Part shown: positions 19,077-28,236 of the stretch, piece by piece | Position numbering within the stretch: the stretch's first letter is position 1 | Layout: the number at the start of each line of letters is the position of its first letter | DNA from: Pseudomonas fluorescens | GTDB taxonomy: Bacteria; Pseudomonadota; Gammaproteobacteria; Pseudomonadales; Pseudomonadaceae | NCBI RefSeq assembly: GCF_000802965.1 | Contig: NZ_JSAK01000008.1 | Span: 411,220 to 475,219 of the forward strand | Length of the DNA: 64,000 nt | Direction of reading: 5' to 3' | Position numbers and translations under genes: made by a program | Notes under the pieces: model-generated | Databases searched by the model: none | The model's input: only the letters and a program-made list of their open reading frames with translations | Told to the model about the DNA's origin: nothing

Positions 19077-19409
19077 TTACAGGCCTTCGAAATCGAGTTC
19101 GACACCGGCCTGCTGATTGACGATGCGTTCGAGCATCTCGCCCAGTTGCTCTTCGCTCTTGTCGCACATCCAGCGCTCGCTTTCTTCGTCGTAGTCGAAG
19201 TGGAAGCCACCGGACACCGCCGCCAGCCACAACTGACGCAGCGGCTCCTGCCGACTGAAGATCAACTGGCTGCCGTTTTCGAACTTGACGGTCAATACAC
19301 CGGCCGAGCTTTCGAGATCGATATCCAGGTCGCTCTCGTCAAAGATGTCCTCCAGTGTTTGCTGGGTGGCATCGACCAGATCGTGGAAACGGGCTTCGGA
19401 CAAACTCAT
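19077..19409 (-). CDS. cyaY: CyaY, bacterial frataxin
   Basis: Iron-binding modulator of iron-sulphur cluster assembly on IscS/IscU, cytoplasmic, 110 residues. It starts MSLSEARFHDLVDATQQTLED with the acidic first helix (EDIFDESDLDIDLE) typical of frataxin iron ridges, then the beta sheet with GVLTVKFENGSQLIFSRQEPLRQLWLA and SGGFHFDYDE. Divergent from lptM-lysA as in many gamma-proteobacteria. The acidic residues that bind iron are kept. Identity is strong. Confidence 0.95.
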   Translation of the reverse strand: MSLSEARFHDLVDATQQTLEDIFDESDLDIDLESSAGVLTVKFENGSQLIFSRQEPLRQLWLAAVSGGFHFDYDEESERWMCDKSEEQLGEMLERIVNQQAGVELDFEGL

Positions 19410-19540
19410 TACGGCAACCTCAAAAAGTGTCTGATCAGGCTCAAGCGCCGCAAGATACGGACGAGCCCCGCTGATTGCAAAGGATAACGATCATGGGCCG
19501 ATATAGGTACATCAAACACGGTTCCGGTGGGAGCGGGGTT

Positions 19541-19637
19541 GTGTGGCGAGGGAGCTTGCTCCCGCTGGGTCGCGAAGCGACCCCGAAAGCATTGCGCCTG
19601 CTTCGCAGTCGAGCGGGAGCAAGCTCCCTCGCCACAC
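19541..19637. repeat. REP/BIME inverted repeat, family A
   Basis: Perfect 26-base arms: GTGTGGCGAGGGAGCTTGCT onwards at 19541-19566 and the complement at 19612-19637. The spacer holds a second small hairpin (GGGTCGCGAAGCGACCC). Confidence 0.9.
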
Positions 19638-19713
19638 AAGCCCGCTACCACAATGGATTGCGCGCGACTTACCTGCATCAAGCCAAGGCCCGCCGGACGG
19701 GCGGTTCGTTGCA

Positions 19714-19742
19714 TAGGCAAGCTGCCGGGTGGCCGGTATACT
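19714..19742 (+). promoter_or_regulatory. Probable sigma-70 promoter for lptM-lysA-dapF operon
   Basis: TAGGCA at 19714-19719 and TATACT at 19737-19742 with a 17-base spacer, 34 bases before the lptM start. The -10 is near consensus and the -35 is fair. Confidence 0.5.
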
Positions 19743-19776
19743 CCGGCGCAATTAATGCATTTTCAAGGATTTCGCC

Positions 19777-19950
19777 ATGAAGCGCCTGATCTCTTCCCTT
19801 GCTGCGCTCCTCGCGGTTGCCTGCCTTGTGTCGGCCTGCGGTCAAAAAGGCCCGTTGTACCTGCCCGACGAAGACCAGGACCCTGCAGAGCAGGCCCAGT
19901 CCTCGCAGAAGCAGCCGTCCAAGGCCCACAAGCACGACGTCTACCAATAA
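19777..19950 (+). CDS. lptM: LptM-like small lipoprotein (YifL family)
   Basis: A 57-residue lipoprotein. It opens [21 protein letters not shown], a lipoprotein signal with cleavage before Cys21, followed by the family motif [10 protein letters not shown]. The rest is a polar, Gln- and Lys-rich tail ending HKHDVYQ. In E. coli LptM helps mature the LptD-LptE complex that inserts LPS in the outer membrane; the family match is by the motif and by the position before lysA. AAGGA precedes the ATG. It is ten bases from lysA, so the two are cotranscribed. Confidence 0.9.
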   Translation: MKRLISSLAALLAVACLVSACGQKGPLYLPDEDQDPAEQAQSSQKQPSKAHKHDVYQ

Positions 19951-19959
19951 GGGAACCTC

Positions 19960-21207
19960 ATGGACGCTTTTAACTACCGTGACGGTGAACTGTTCGCGGA
20001 AGGTGTTGCCCTGTCTGCCATCGCCGAGCGCTTTGGCACACCGACCTACGTTTACTCGCGCGCCCACATCGAAGCCCAGTACCTGGCTTACGCCGATGCG
20101 CTGGCCGGCATGCCGCACCTGGTCTGCTTCGCGGTCAAGGCCAACTCCAACCTGGGTGTACTGAATGTCCTGGCGCGCCTGGGCGCCGGTTTCGACATCG
20201 TCTCCCGTGGCGAGCTGGAACGCGTACTGGCCGCTGGCGGCAGCGCCGACAAGATCGTGTTCTCCGGCGTCGGCAAGACCCGTGACGACATGCGTCGCGC
20301 CCTTGAAGTCGGCGTGCACTGCTTCAACGTCGAATCCACCGACGAACTGGAACGCCTGCAAGTGGTGGCCGCCGAGCTCGGCGTTCGCGCGCCGATCTCG
20401 CTGCGCGTCAACCCGGACGTCGATGCCGGCACCCACCCGTACATTTCCACCGGTCTCAAAGAGAACAAGTTCGGCATCGCCATCGCCGACGCCGAAGACG
20501 TGTACGTGCGCGCCGCGCAGTTGCCGAACCTGGAAGTGGTCGGCGTCGATTGCCACATCGGCTCGCAACTGACCACCCTGCCGCCGTTCATCGACGCTCT
20601 CGACCGCCTGCTGGGCCTGGTCGACCGCCTCGGCGATTGCGGCATCTACCTGCGCCACATCGATCTCGGTGGTGGCCTGGGTGTGCGTTATCGTGATGAA
20701 GAGCCGCCATTGGCCGCCGACTACATCAAGGCCGTGCGCGAACGTCTCGACGGTCGTGATCTGGGACTGGTGTTCGAGCCGGGTCGCTTTATCGTCGCCA
20801 ACGCCGGCGTGCTGCTGACCCAGGTCGAGTACCTCAAGCACACCGAACACAAAGACTTCGCCATCGTCGACGCGGCCATGAACGACCTGATCCGCCCGGC
20901 GCTGTACCAAGCCTGGATGGATGTCACCGCCGTACGCCCGCGCACCTCCGCTGCCCGCGCCTACGACATTGTTGGCCCAATCTGCGAGACCGGCGACTTC
21001 CTGGCCAAGGATCGTGAACTGGCCCTGGAAGAAGGCGACCTGCTGGCCGTGCATTCGGCTGGCGCCTATGGGTTTGTCATGAGCTCCAACTACAACACCC
21101 GCGGTCGTGCCGCTGAAGTGTTGGTGGACGGTGATCAGGCATTTGAAGTGCGTCGCCGTGAAACGGTAGCCGAGTTGTTTGCTGGCGAAAGCCTGCTGCC
21201 GGAGTAA
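19960..21207 (+). CDS. lysA: Diaminopimelate decarboxylase
   Basis: PLP enzyme that removes CO2 from meso-diaminopimelate to give lysine. It has 415 residues, the typical length. The PLP Lys60 is in CFAVKANSN near the N-terminus. [12 protein letters not shown] around residue 230 binds the phosphate, [11 protein letters not shown] around residue 270 is the second family signature, and [16 protein letters not shown] near 345 holds the catalytic Cys of the neighbouring subunit. Next to dapF, which makes its substrate. Identity is certain. Confidence 0.98.
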   Translation: MDAFNYRDGELFAEGVALSAIAERFGTPTYVYSRAHIEAQYLAYADALAGMPHLVCFAVKANSNLGVLNVLARLGAGFDIVSRGELERVLAAGGSADKIVFSGVGKTRDDMRRALEVGVHCFNVESTDELERLQVVAAELGVRAPISLRVNPDVDAGTHPYISTGLKENKFGIAIADAEDVYVRAAQLPNLEVVGVDCHIGSQLTTLPPFIDALDRLLGLVDRLGDCGIYLRHIDLGGGLGVRYRDEEPPLAADYIKAVRERLDGRDLGLVFEPGRFIVANAGVLLTQVEYLKHTEHKDFAIVDAAMNDLIRPALYQAWMDVTAVRPRTSAARAYDIVGPICETGDFLAKDRELALEEGDLLAVHSAGAYGFVMSSNYNTRGRAAEVLVDGDQAFEVRRRETVAELFAGESLLPE

Positions 21208-21211
21208 AACC

Positions 21212-22042
21212 ATGCTGCTGCGTTTTACCAAGATGCACGGCTTGGGCAATGACTTCATGGTCCTCGACCTGGTCAGCCAGCACGCGCACATTCTGCCCAA
21301 GCACGCCAAGCTGTGGGGCGATCGGCACACTGGCATCGGTTTCGACCAGTTGCTGATCGTCGAAGCACCGAGCAACCCGGACGTGGATTTCCGCTATCGG
21401 ATCTTCAACTCCGACGGCTCGGAAGTGGAACAGTGCGGCAACGGTGCGCGCTGCTTCGCCCGCTTTGTGCTCGACAAACGCCTGACCGCTAAACGGCAGA
21501 TCCGTGTCGAAACCAAAAGCGGCATCATCGAACTGGATGTGCGCAGCGACGGGCAGATCGGCGTGAACATGGGTGCCCCGCGCCTGGTGCCAGCGGATAT
21601 TCCGTTTCAGGCGCCTGAACAGGCGTTGAGCTATCAGGTCGACGTCGACGGTACGCCGGTCGAACTGGCCGCGGTGTCCATGGGCAACCCCCATGCGGTG
21701 CTGCGAGTCAGCGATATCAACAACGCACCGGTGCATGAGCTGGGGCCGAAAATCGAACATCACCCGCGCTTCCCGGCACGGGTCAATGTCGGTTTTCTAG
21801 AGGTCATCGACCGGGGCCGCGCGCAGTTGCGCGTCTGGGAACGCGGCGCCGGGGAAACCCAGGCCTGCGGCACCGGCGCCTGCGCCGCTGCCGTCGCTGC
21901 GATCAGCCAGGGGTGGATGGATTCGCCGCTGTTGATCGACCTGCCAGGCGGGCGCCTGTCCATTGAATGGGCAGGCCCTGGCCAACCGGTGTTGATGACC
22001 GGCCCGGCAGTCCGTGTATACGAAGGACAAGTACGTCTTTGA
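21212..22042 (+). CDS. dapF: Diaminopimelate epimerase
   Basis: Cofactor-independent racemase converting LL- to meso-diaminopimelate for lysine and peptidoglycan. It has 276 residues. The catalytic Cys pair is visible: Cys75 in [15 protein letters not shown] and Cys219 in [13 protein letters not shown]. The start [15 protein letters not shown] is the family opening. The ATG at 21212 lies four bases after the lysA stop. It is the middle of the lptM-lysA-dapF-DUF484-xerC run. Identity is certain. Confidence 0.98.
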   Translation: MLLRFTKMHGLGNDFMVLDLVSQHAHILPKHAKLWGDRHTGIGFDQLLIVEAPSNPDVDFRYRIFNSDGSEVEQCGNGARCFARFVLDKRLTAKRQIRVETKSGIIELDVRSDGQIGVNMGAPRLVPADIPFQAPEQALSYQVDVDGTPVELAAVSMGNPHAVLRVSDINNAPVHELGPKIEHHPRFPARVNVGFLEVIDRGRAQLRVWERGAGETQACGTGACAAAVAAISQGWMDSPLLIDLPGGRLSIEWAGPGQPVLMTGPAVRVYEGQVRL

Positions 22043-22055
22043 GTGAGCCAAAACC

Positions 22056-22781
22056 ATGACCGATAAGCCTCAGGTACCCGCCCGACAGTCCGACGAATCG
22101 CCGTCCGAGAGCCTGGAGGCGGCGGCGATTGCCGCGTACCTGGAGGCTCATCCGGACTTCTTCGTCGAGCACGAAGAACTGCTGCCGGCAATGCGCATTC
22201 CCCACCGCCGCGGCGACACCGTGTCGCTGGTGGAACGGCAGATGACCATCCTGCGCGACCGCAACATTGAGCTGCGTCATCGTCTTTCGCACTTGATGGA
22301 CGTGGCCCGCGACAACGACCGACTGTTCGAAAAAACCCGCCGACTGATCCTCGCACTGATGGACGCCGCCACGCTGGAAGACGTGGTGATGTGCGTCGAA
22401 GACAGTTTGCGCCAGGACTTTCAGGTGCCCTTCGTCAGCCTGATCCTGCTCGGCGACAACGCCATGCCGGTCGGCCGCTGGGTGACCCACGCGGACGCCC
22501 AGGTGGCCATCGGTGGCCTGTTGCTGGAAGACAAAAGCGTCAGCGGCAGCCTGCGCGAACATGAACTCGACTTCTTGTTCGGCGAAGAGCAGCGCAAGCA
22601 AATCGGCTCCACCGCCGTCGTCGCCATCAGTCACCAGGGCATCCACGGCATCCTCGCTATCGCCAGCCGTGATCCGCAGCAATATAAAAGCTCGGTGGGC
22701 ACGCTGTTCCTCAGCTACATTGCCGAAGTCATGGGCCGCGTGCTGCCACGGATCAACAACTCCCTGCGCTCGGTTCGCTGA
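22056..22781 (+). CDS. DUF484 family protein
   Basis: A 241-residue protein with a C-terminal GAF-like fold typical of DUF484 (YigA-like) proteins between dapF and xerC. The N-terminal part (25-90) is helical, with [22 protein letters not shown] and [28 protein letters not shown]. The C-terminal part (95-240) has [24 protein letters not shown] and a final [26 protein letters not shown]. No membrane segment or catalytic residue is known. It could sense a small ligand, but function is unestablished. Two bases separate it from xerC. Confidence 0.9.
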   Translation: MTDKPQVPARQSDESPSESLEAAAIAAYLEAHPDFFVEHEELLPAMRIPHRRGDTVSLVERQMTILRDRNIELRHRLSHLMDVARDNDRLFEKTRRLILALMDAATLEDVVMCVEDSLRQDFQVPFVSLILLGDNAMPVGRWVTHADAQVAIGGLLLEDKSVSGSLREHELDFLFGEEQRKQIGSTAVVAISHQGIHGILAIASRDPQQYKSSVGTLFLSYIAEVMGRVLPRINNSLRSVR

Positions 22782-22783
22782 TC

Positions 22784-23683
22784 ATGGAACGACAACTGGA
22801 CGCTTACTGCGAACACCTGCGCAGTGAGCGACAGGTGTCGCCGCACACGCTGTCGGCCTACCGCCGCGACCTCGATAAAGTGCTGGGCTGGTGCGTCAAA
22901 CAGAACATTGGCAGTTGGGCCGCCCTGGACATCCAGCGCCTGCGCAGCCTGATCGCCCGCCTGCATGCACAAGGTCAATCGTCCCGCAGCCTGGCGCGAC
23001 TGCTGTCGGCGGTGCGTGGGCTCTATCACTACCTGAACCGCGAAGGCCTGTGCGATCACGACCCGGCCAACGGCCTGGCGCCGCCCAAGGGCGAACGCCG
23101 CCTGCCGAAAACCCTCGACACCGACCGCGCCCTGCAATTGCTGGAAGGTGGCGTGGAAGACGACTTTCTCGCGCGTCGGGATCAGGCGATTCTTGAGCTG
23201 TTCTATTCTTCCGGCCTGCGGCTTTCGGAACTGACCGGGCTCAATCTCGATCAGCTTGATTTGGCGGACGGTATGGTCCAAGTGCTCGGCAAAGGCAGCA
23301 AAACCCGCTTATTGCCGGTAGGAAAAAAAGCTCGAGAAGCGCTGGAGTTGTGGTTGCCATTGCGAGCCATGGCCAACCCGGCGGACGACGCCGTGTTTGT
23401 CGGCCAGCAAGGTCGACGCCTCGGCCCGCGGGCGATCCAGCTGCGGGTAAAAGCAGCGGGCGAGCGCGAACTGGGGCAAAACCTGCACCCACACATGTTG
23501 CGACACTCCTTCGCCAGCCACTTGCTGGAGTCCTCGCAGGATCTGCGCGCGGTGCAGGAATTGCTCGGCCACTCGGACATCAAGACCACCCAGATCTACA
23601 CCCACCTGGACTTCCAGCACCTGGCCAGCGTCTACGACAGCGCTCACCCACGGGCCAAACGCATTAAAGGCGATGATTCATGA
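22784..23683 (+). CDS. xerC: XerC, site-specific tyrosine recombinase
   Basis: With XerD it resolves chromosome dimers at dif during division. It has 299 residues. N-terminal SAM-like core-binding domain at 1-95 ([23 protein letters not shown]). The catalytic domain has the Arg in [14 protein letters not shown], the Lys in [14 protein letters not shown], the [13 protein letters not shown] His/Arg pair, [16 protein letters not shown] with the second His and nucleophile Tyr. All five key residues are present, so it should be active. It overlaps the next gene by four bases. Position after dapF is the usual one for XerC rather than XerD. Confidence 0.97.
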   Translation: MERQLDAYCEHLRSERQVSPHTLSAYRRDLDKVLGWCVKQNIGSWAALDIQRLRSLIARLHAQGQSSRSLARLLSAVRGLYHYLNREGLCDHDPANGLAPPKGERRLPKTLDTDRALQLLEGGVEDDFLARRDQAILELFYSSGLRLSELTGLNLDQLDLADGMVQVLGKGSKTRLLPVGKKAREALELWLPLRAMANPADDAVFVGQQGRRLGPRAIQLRVKAAGERELGQNLHPHMLRHSFASHLLESSQDLRAVQELLGHSDIKTTQIYTHLDFQHLASVYDSAHPRAKRIKGDDS

Positions 23684-24396
23684 CTCTCCAACTGATCACC
23701 TTCGACCTCGACGACACCCTGTGGGACACCGCCCCGGTGATCGTCAGCGCCGAAGCCGTATTGCGTGAATGGCTGACTGAACATGCACCCAACTTGGGCG
23801 CGGTGCCGGTGGAGCATTTGTGGGCCATTCGCGAACGCATCCTGAGCATCGAGCCGAACCTCAAGCACCGCATCAGCGCTTTGCGTCGCCGCGTGTTGTT
23901 CCAGGCTCTGGAAGAAGCAGGCTATGCCCACGCAGTCGCTTCCGAGTTGGCCGACCAAAGTTTCGAAGTGTTTCTGCATGCACGGCATCAGCTGGAAATC
24001 TTCCCGGAGGTGCAACCGACCCTCCAGGCACTGGCCAACCATTACACCCTCGGCGTGGTCACCAACGGCAATGCTGATGTGCGACGGCTGGGGTTGGCGG
24101 ACTACTTCAAGTTTGCGCTGTGCGCGGAAGACATCGGCGTCGCCAAGCCAGATGCGCGACTGTTCCATGAGGCGTTGCAACGCGGAGGTGCGACCGCCGA
24201 GACGGCGGTGCATATCGGCGATCATCCGGGCGATGACATTGCCGGGGCGCAGCAGGCGGGGTTGCGGGCGATCTGGTTCAACCCTGCGGGAAAAACCTGG
24301 GAAGCCGAGCGCCTGCCCGATGCGGAAATTCGCAGCCTGACCGAACTGCCGGCGTTGTTGGCGCTCTGGAATGCCAGCGCAGCATCACCTCTGTAG
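23680..24396 (+). CDS. HAD-family hydrolase, YigB-like
   Basis: Haloacid dehalogenase superfamily phosphatase, 238 residues. Motif I is [11 protein letters not shown] with nucleophile Asp9 and acid/base Asp11. Motif II is VVTNGNADV. Motif III/IV is [11 protein letters not shown] and [17 protein letters not shown]. The cap is helical. In E. coli the equivalent xerC-linked YigB dephosphorylates FMN and other phosphates; the natural substrate here is not shown by the sequence. It is the last gene of the operon. A family C REP starts five bases inside its end and forms a possible terminator. Confidence 0.92.
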   Translation: MTLQLITFDLDDTLWDTAPVIVSAEAVLREWLTEHAPNLGAVPVEHLWAIRERILSIEPNLKHRISALRRRVLFQALEEAGYAHAVASELADQSFEVFLHARHQLEIFPEVQPTLQALANHYTLGVVTNGNADVRRLGLADYFKFALCAEDIGVAKPDARLFHEALQRGGATAETAVHIGDHPGDDIAGAQQAGLRAIWFNPAGKTWEAERLPDAEIRSLTELPALLALWNASAASPL

Positions 24397-24482
24397 GAGC
24401 CGGCTTGCTGGCGATCACGGTTCATCATTCAACAACGATGTTGCCTGACCTGGCGCCATCGCCAGCAAGCCGGCTCCTACAG
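24391..24482. repeat. REP/BIME inverted repeat, family C
   Basis: Perfect 25-base arms: CTGTAGGAGCCGGCTTGCTG onwards (24391-24415) with the complement at 24458-24482. The spacer carries CAACAACGATGTTG, an inner palindrome that recurs at 28.0 kb. Confidence 0.9.
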
Positions 24483-24511
24483 GGGTTACGCAGGATTTTG
24501 TTTGAGGCATG

Positions 24512-24540
24512 AAAAAGCCCGCAGCGACGGCGGGCTTTTT
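24512..24540. terminator. sutA terminator
   Basis: AAAAAGCCCGC (24512-24522) pairs with the GCGGGCTTTTT complement (24530-24540) around AGCGACG. It stands 19 bases past the sutA stop on the minus strand and has T runs in both directions. Confidence 0.8.
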
Positions 24541-24559
24541 CAGCAAGCAGGTAGCCGCC

Positions 24560-24883
24560 TCAGATAGGCCGGCTACCGTACTTGTTATCCGGCTTCTTGG
24601 GCGGATCGGCGACCACGTTGGCCTCCACTTCCTGCACCTTGCCACCACGCGCAAGGAACTCTTCCATGGCCTTGGCCAGGGCGTCGCGCTCCTTGTTCTT
24701 GGCTTCGACACTCGGCAGCTCATCGACCGATACCGCTGCCTTGGCTTTGCCTTTGGCAGTCGGCGCGGGCGCATCACCGCCGTCGTCGTCAGCAACGTCT
24801 TCCGCTGCTGCTTCCAGGCCTTCTTCGGCCTCGTCTTCGTCGCCTACTTCGAGGTCGTCGTTTTCCAGATCATCGTCGCTCAT
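24560..24883 (-). CDS. sutA: SutA, RNA polymerase-binding transcription regulator
   Basis: Small acidic protein that binds RNA polymerase and favours ribosomal and maintenance gene expression in slow-growing P. aeruginosa. It has 107 residues. An acidic disordered N-terminus (MSDDDLENDDLEVGDEDEAE onwards) runs to about residue 45. A conserved helix follows (LPSVEAKNKERDALAKAMEEF), and then the C-terminal GGKVQEVEANVVADPPKKPDNKYGSRPI. The C-terminal block is the family signature; matches are confined to Pseudomonas. The acidic tail is a candidate for interacting with the polymerase. Well supported. Confidence 0.92.
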   Translation of the reverse strand: MSDDDLENDDLEVGDEDEAEEGLEAAAEDVADDDGGDAPAPTAKGKAKAAVSVDELPSVEAKNKERDALAKAMEEFLARGGKVQEVEANVVADPPKKPDNKYGSRPI

Positions 24884-24984
24884 GTTCTACCTCATGACTT
24901 GCGAAAAGCAGATTAGTTATAGCCCAGCTTTGCCCTCTGTCGAAGGCTGCCGGAAAAAAATCAACAACCGCTGCTGACCAGCGG

Positions 24985-25410
24985 TTATGCCCCTTCACCG
25001 TGCACGGTGGCGAGGACTTTACGAGCACCGCCATGATCACGGTGCTCGCCCAGATAAACGCCTTGCCAGGTCCCTAACGCCAGTCGGCCCGCCGAGATCG
25101 GCAAACTGAGCTGACAGCCAAGCACGCTGGCCTTGAAGTGCGCCGGGAGGTCGTCCAGGCCTTCGTCGTTATGCTCATATCCGTCTGTTCCTTGTGGGAT
25201 CAGACGATTGAAAAATCGTTCGAAGTCGCGACGTACCGCCGGATCGGCGTTCTCGTTGATGGTCAACGACGCCGAGGTATGCTGCAGCCACAAATGCAAC
25301 AGACCGACCCGACACGCCTTGAGTTCAGGCAGGCCGGCGAGTAACTCGTCCGTTACCAGATGAAAGCCCCGGGGCCTCGCCCGCAGGGTAATCAGAGTCT
25401 GTTGCCACAT
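24985..25410 (-). CDS. yjbQ: YjbQ family protein (UPF0047)
   Basis: Small soluble enzyme family with weak thiamine phosphate synthase activity reported for the E. coli member; real physiological role unclear. It has 141 residues from ATG 25410. Family motifs: LQHTSASLTINENADP (metal-binding His and Asn) near residue 47, GYEHNDEGLDDLPAHFKASVLG near 80, and ALGTWQGVYLGEHRDHG near the C-terminus. No signal or membrane segment. Between sutA and amtB. Family is firm, function is not. Confidence 0.9.
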   Translation of the reverse strand: MWQQTLITLRARPRGFHLVTDELLAGLPELKACRVGLLHLWLQHTSASLTINENADPAVRRDFERFFNRLIPQGTDGYEHNDEGLDDLPAHFKASVLGCQLSLPISAGRLALGTWQGVYLGEHRDHGGARKVLATVHGEGA

Positions 25411-25581
25411 ACAGTTCTCCGCACGTTCGGGGCGCATTCTAGCGCGCTCTGGGAAAAAACAAAGGCCCTAATATTCCTTCTATCCTGTAAGCCATTGGCG
25501 GCACAAAAACACTCGTCGTAAACGTCGTAAAAGCTGTAAGAAAAAACCTTTCAGCGCTTCCTTTGATGACAAATTCCAGAC

Positions 25582-25606
25582 AAAAAAATGCCCGGCAAGC
25601 CGGGCA
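25582..25606 (-). terminator. amtB terminator
   Basis: TGCCCGG (25589-25595) pairs with CCGGGCA (25600-25606) around CAAG. On the minus strand it is followed by a seven-base T run (plus-strand A run 25582-25588). It lies 19 bases past the amtB stop. Confidence 0.8.
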
Positions 25607-25624
25607 AGTTTTTTATGCGCGTAC

Positions 25625-26962
25625 TTACAAGTTGTAGCCGCGTTCGTTGTGAAGCGCCAGATCGATACCGACAGCCTCTTCTTCTTCAGTGATGCGCAGA
25701 CCCATGACGGCATCCAGCACCTTGAGAATGATGAAGGTGACGATCGCGGTGTAGATCACCGTGAAGCCCACGCCTTTGCATTGAATCCACACTTGTGCGG
25801 CGATGTCGGTCACGGTGCCGAAGCCACCCAGGGACGGTGCAGCGAACACACCGGTCAGGATCGCGCCGAGGATACCGCCGATACCGTGTACGCCGAAGGC
25901 ATCCAGGGAATCGTCATAGCCGAGTTTGCGTTTCAGGGTGGTTGCGCAGAAGAAGCACACCACACCAGCTGCAAGACCGATCACCAGAGCGCCCATCGGG
26001 CCTACGGTGCCAGCCGCCGGGGTAATCGCAACCAGGCCAGCAACCACACCCGAAGCAATACCCAGTGCGCTTGGCTTACCGTGGGTGACCCACTCAGCGA
26101 ACATCCAGCCCAGTGCAGCGGCAGCGGTAGCGATTTGTGTAACGAGCATCGCCATGCCGGCGGTGCCGTTGGCCGCAGCAGCGGAACCGGCGTTGAAACC
26201 GAACCAACCGACCCACAGCATCGCCGCGCCCATCAGGGTATAGCCGAGGTTGTGCGGCGCCATCGGCGTGGTCGGGAAGCCTTTGCGCTTGCCCAGTACC
26301 AGGCAGGCAATCAGACCGGCCACACCGGCGTTGATGTGCACCACGGTGCCGCCAGCGAAGTCGAGCACGCCCCAGTCCCACATCAGGCCGCCGTTGCCGG
26401 ACCAGACCATGTGCGCGATCGGTGCATAAACCAGGGTGAACCAGATGCCCATGAAGATCAGCATCGCGGAGAACTTCATCCGCTCGGCGAAGGCACCGAC
26501 GATCAGCGCTGGGGTGATGATGGCAAAGGTCATCTGGAAAGTGATGAACACCGCCTCAGGGAACAGCGCTGCCGGGCCGGTCAGGCTGGCTGGCGTGACA
26601 CCGGCGAGGAACGCCTTGCCCATGCCGCCGAAGAACGAGTTGAAGTTGACGACGCCCTGCTCCATGCCCGTGGTGTCGAACGCGATGCTGTAGCCATAAA
26701 TGACCCACAGGACGCTGATCAGACCGGTAATGGCGAAGCACTGCATCATCACGGAAAGAATGTTTTTCGACCGAACCATGCCGCCGTAGAACAGCGCGAG
26801 GCCGGGAATGGTCATGAACAGCACGAGGGCTGTCGAGGTCAACATCCAGGCGGTGTCGCCGGAGTTGAGGACTGGAGCTGCCACTTCGTCTGCCGCCATG
26901 GCCAGGCTGGGCATTACGAGGGACAACAGGGCTCCTAGCCCTGCGAATTTACGCAGAGTCAT
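25625..26962 (-). CDS. amtB: AmtB ammonium transporter
   Basis: Trimeric inner-membrane channel for ammonium under nitrogen limitation. It has 445 residues with a cleavable signal peptide (MTLRKFAGLGALLSLVMPSLAMAA) and eleven predicted helices. The pore His pair is in GGTVVHINAGVAGL near residue 190 and FGVHGIGGILGAI near residue 342. A Trp/Phe gate is likely in WMLTSTALVLFM and the C-terminal tail VMGLRITEEEEAVGIDLALHNERGYNL binds GlnK in relatives. It follows glnK by 35 bases on the same strand, the usual glnK-amtB operon. Identity is certain. Confidence 0.98.
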   Translation of the reverse strand: MTLRKFAGLGALLSLVMPSLAMAADEVAAPVLNSGDTAWMLTSTALVLFMTIPGLALFYGGMVRSKNILSVMMQCFAITGLISVLWVIYGYSIAFDTTGMEQGVVNFNSFFGGMGKAFLAGVTPASLTGPAALFPEAVFITFQMTFAIITPALIVGAFAERMKFSAMLIFMGIWFTLVYAPIAHMVWSGNGGLMWDWGVLDFAGGTVVHINAGVAGLIACLVLGKRKGFPTTPMAPHNLGYTLMGAAMLWVGWFGFNAGSAAAANGTAGMAMLVTQIATAAAALGWMFAEWVTHGKPSALGIASGVVAGLVAITPAAGTVGPMGALVIGLAAGVVCFFCATTLKRKLGYDDSLDAFGVHGIGGILGAILTGVFAAPSLGGFGTVTDIAAQVWIQCKGVGFTVIYTAIVTFIILKVLDAVMGLRITEEEEAVGIDLALHNERGYNL

Positions 26963-26997
26963 ATTGTTTTCTCCTGGGGCGTTGGGTTTGTGGCGGC

Positions 26998-27519
<522 letters not shown>

Positions 27520-27700
27520 TCAGTGCATGGGTCATCAGGGGCTAAGCAGAAAGCTTGCCATCTCCAGAATTTTCACTGATTTCAAGCCTTTGCCCTCTGA
27601 TCGTAACCACTTCGCAACAACACTCGGCTCGTTACGCACAACAACGGTGCGACGCCGTCCGTCTGCATGCGCGAAAAGCGTGCATCCCTTGCCTGCGAAT

Positions 27701-27727
27701 TTGACTATAGACACTGCGTGATACACT
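27701..27727 (+). promoter_or_regulatory. Extended -10 promoter for ubiK
   Basis: TTGACT (27701-27706), a 15-base spacer and TGATACACT with -10 TACACT (27722-27727). The short spacer is compensated by the TG extension. The predicted start is about 25 bases before the ubiK ATG. Confidence 0.45.
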
Positions 27728-27755
27728 GCCCGCCATTGATACCAGGACATTTCCC

Positions 27756-28022
27756 ATGCTCGCGCCCAAAGACTTCCTCGACGCCCTGACGGGCACCGCC
27801 TCCCGCCTCTTCAGCGGCGACACCCCACTGCCGAAAGCAGAGATCGAAAGTCAGTTCAAAATGTTGCTACAGAGTGGCTTCAGCAAACTGGATCTGGTGA
27901 GCCGGGAAGAGTTTGATAGTCAGATGGTCGTACTGGCGCGGACACGGGCACGGTTGGAGGCACTTGAGGCCAAGGTCGCTGAGATGGAAGCGAAGCTAAA
28001 CCCACCAGCACAAACCGAATAA
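27756..28022 (+). CDS. ubiK: UbiK, ubiquinone biosynthesis accessory factor (YqiC/BMFP)
   Basis: Short accessory protein of the ubiquinone-synthesis complex that binds UbiJ and lipids. It has 88 residues. An N-terminal amphipathic region (MLAPKDFLDALTGTASRLF) is followed by the trimeric coiled coil (SREEFDSQMVVLARTRARLEALEAKVAEMEAKL). AGGA lies ahead of the ATG. Its position next to comM is the same as in P. aeruginosa. Well supported by fold and family. Confidence 0.92.
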   Translation: MLAPKDFLDALTGTASRLFSGDTPLPKAEIESQFKMLLQSGFSKLDLVSREEFDSQMVVLARTRARLEALEAKVAEMEAKLNPPAQTE

Positions 28023-28114
28023 CTGCAGGAGCCGGCTTGCTGGCGATCGCGTTTGATCATTCAACAACGATGTTGACTGACTTGTCGCCATCGCCAGCAA
28101 GCCGGCTCCTACAG
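28023..28114. repeat. REP/BIME inverted repeat, family C
   Basis: Arms CTGCAGGAGCCGGCTTGCTG and CCAGCAAGCCGGCTCCTACAG with one mismatch (CTGCAGG against CTGTAGG). The spacer includes TCAACAACGATGTTGA, nearly the same as in the element at 24391-24482. Confidence 0.88.
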
Positions 28115-28236
28115 GTTAAGCACCTGCAACATCCAGTGAAGGTTTGCCTCCTCAACCGCCCCGCCAGAATCTCCCCCGCCAACTACCCTTGAAAAACCCG
28201 CAGGAAGCGGCCCCCTGTACAATTCAAGGAACGACC

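Larger units (their letters stand above)
19410..19776. other. Divergent gap between cyaY and lptM
   Basis: No gene seen. It contains a family A REP element (19541-19637) in the middle and the lptM promoter candidate near its right end. The cyaY promoter should lie at 19410-19520 but I do not see a clear -35/-10 pair. Confidence 0.6.

Noticed and set aside
19678-21375. 565-residue minus-strand frame opposite lptM, lysA and dapF
   Set aside because: Covers three known genes in the opposite sense; frame openness follows from GC bias in codon positions.
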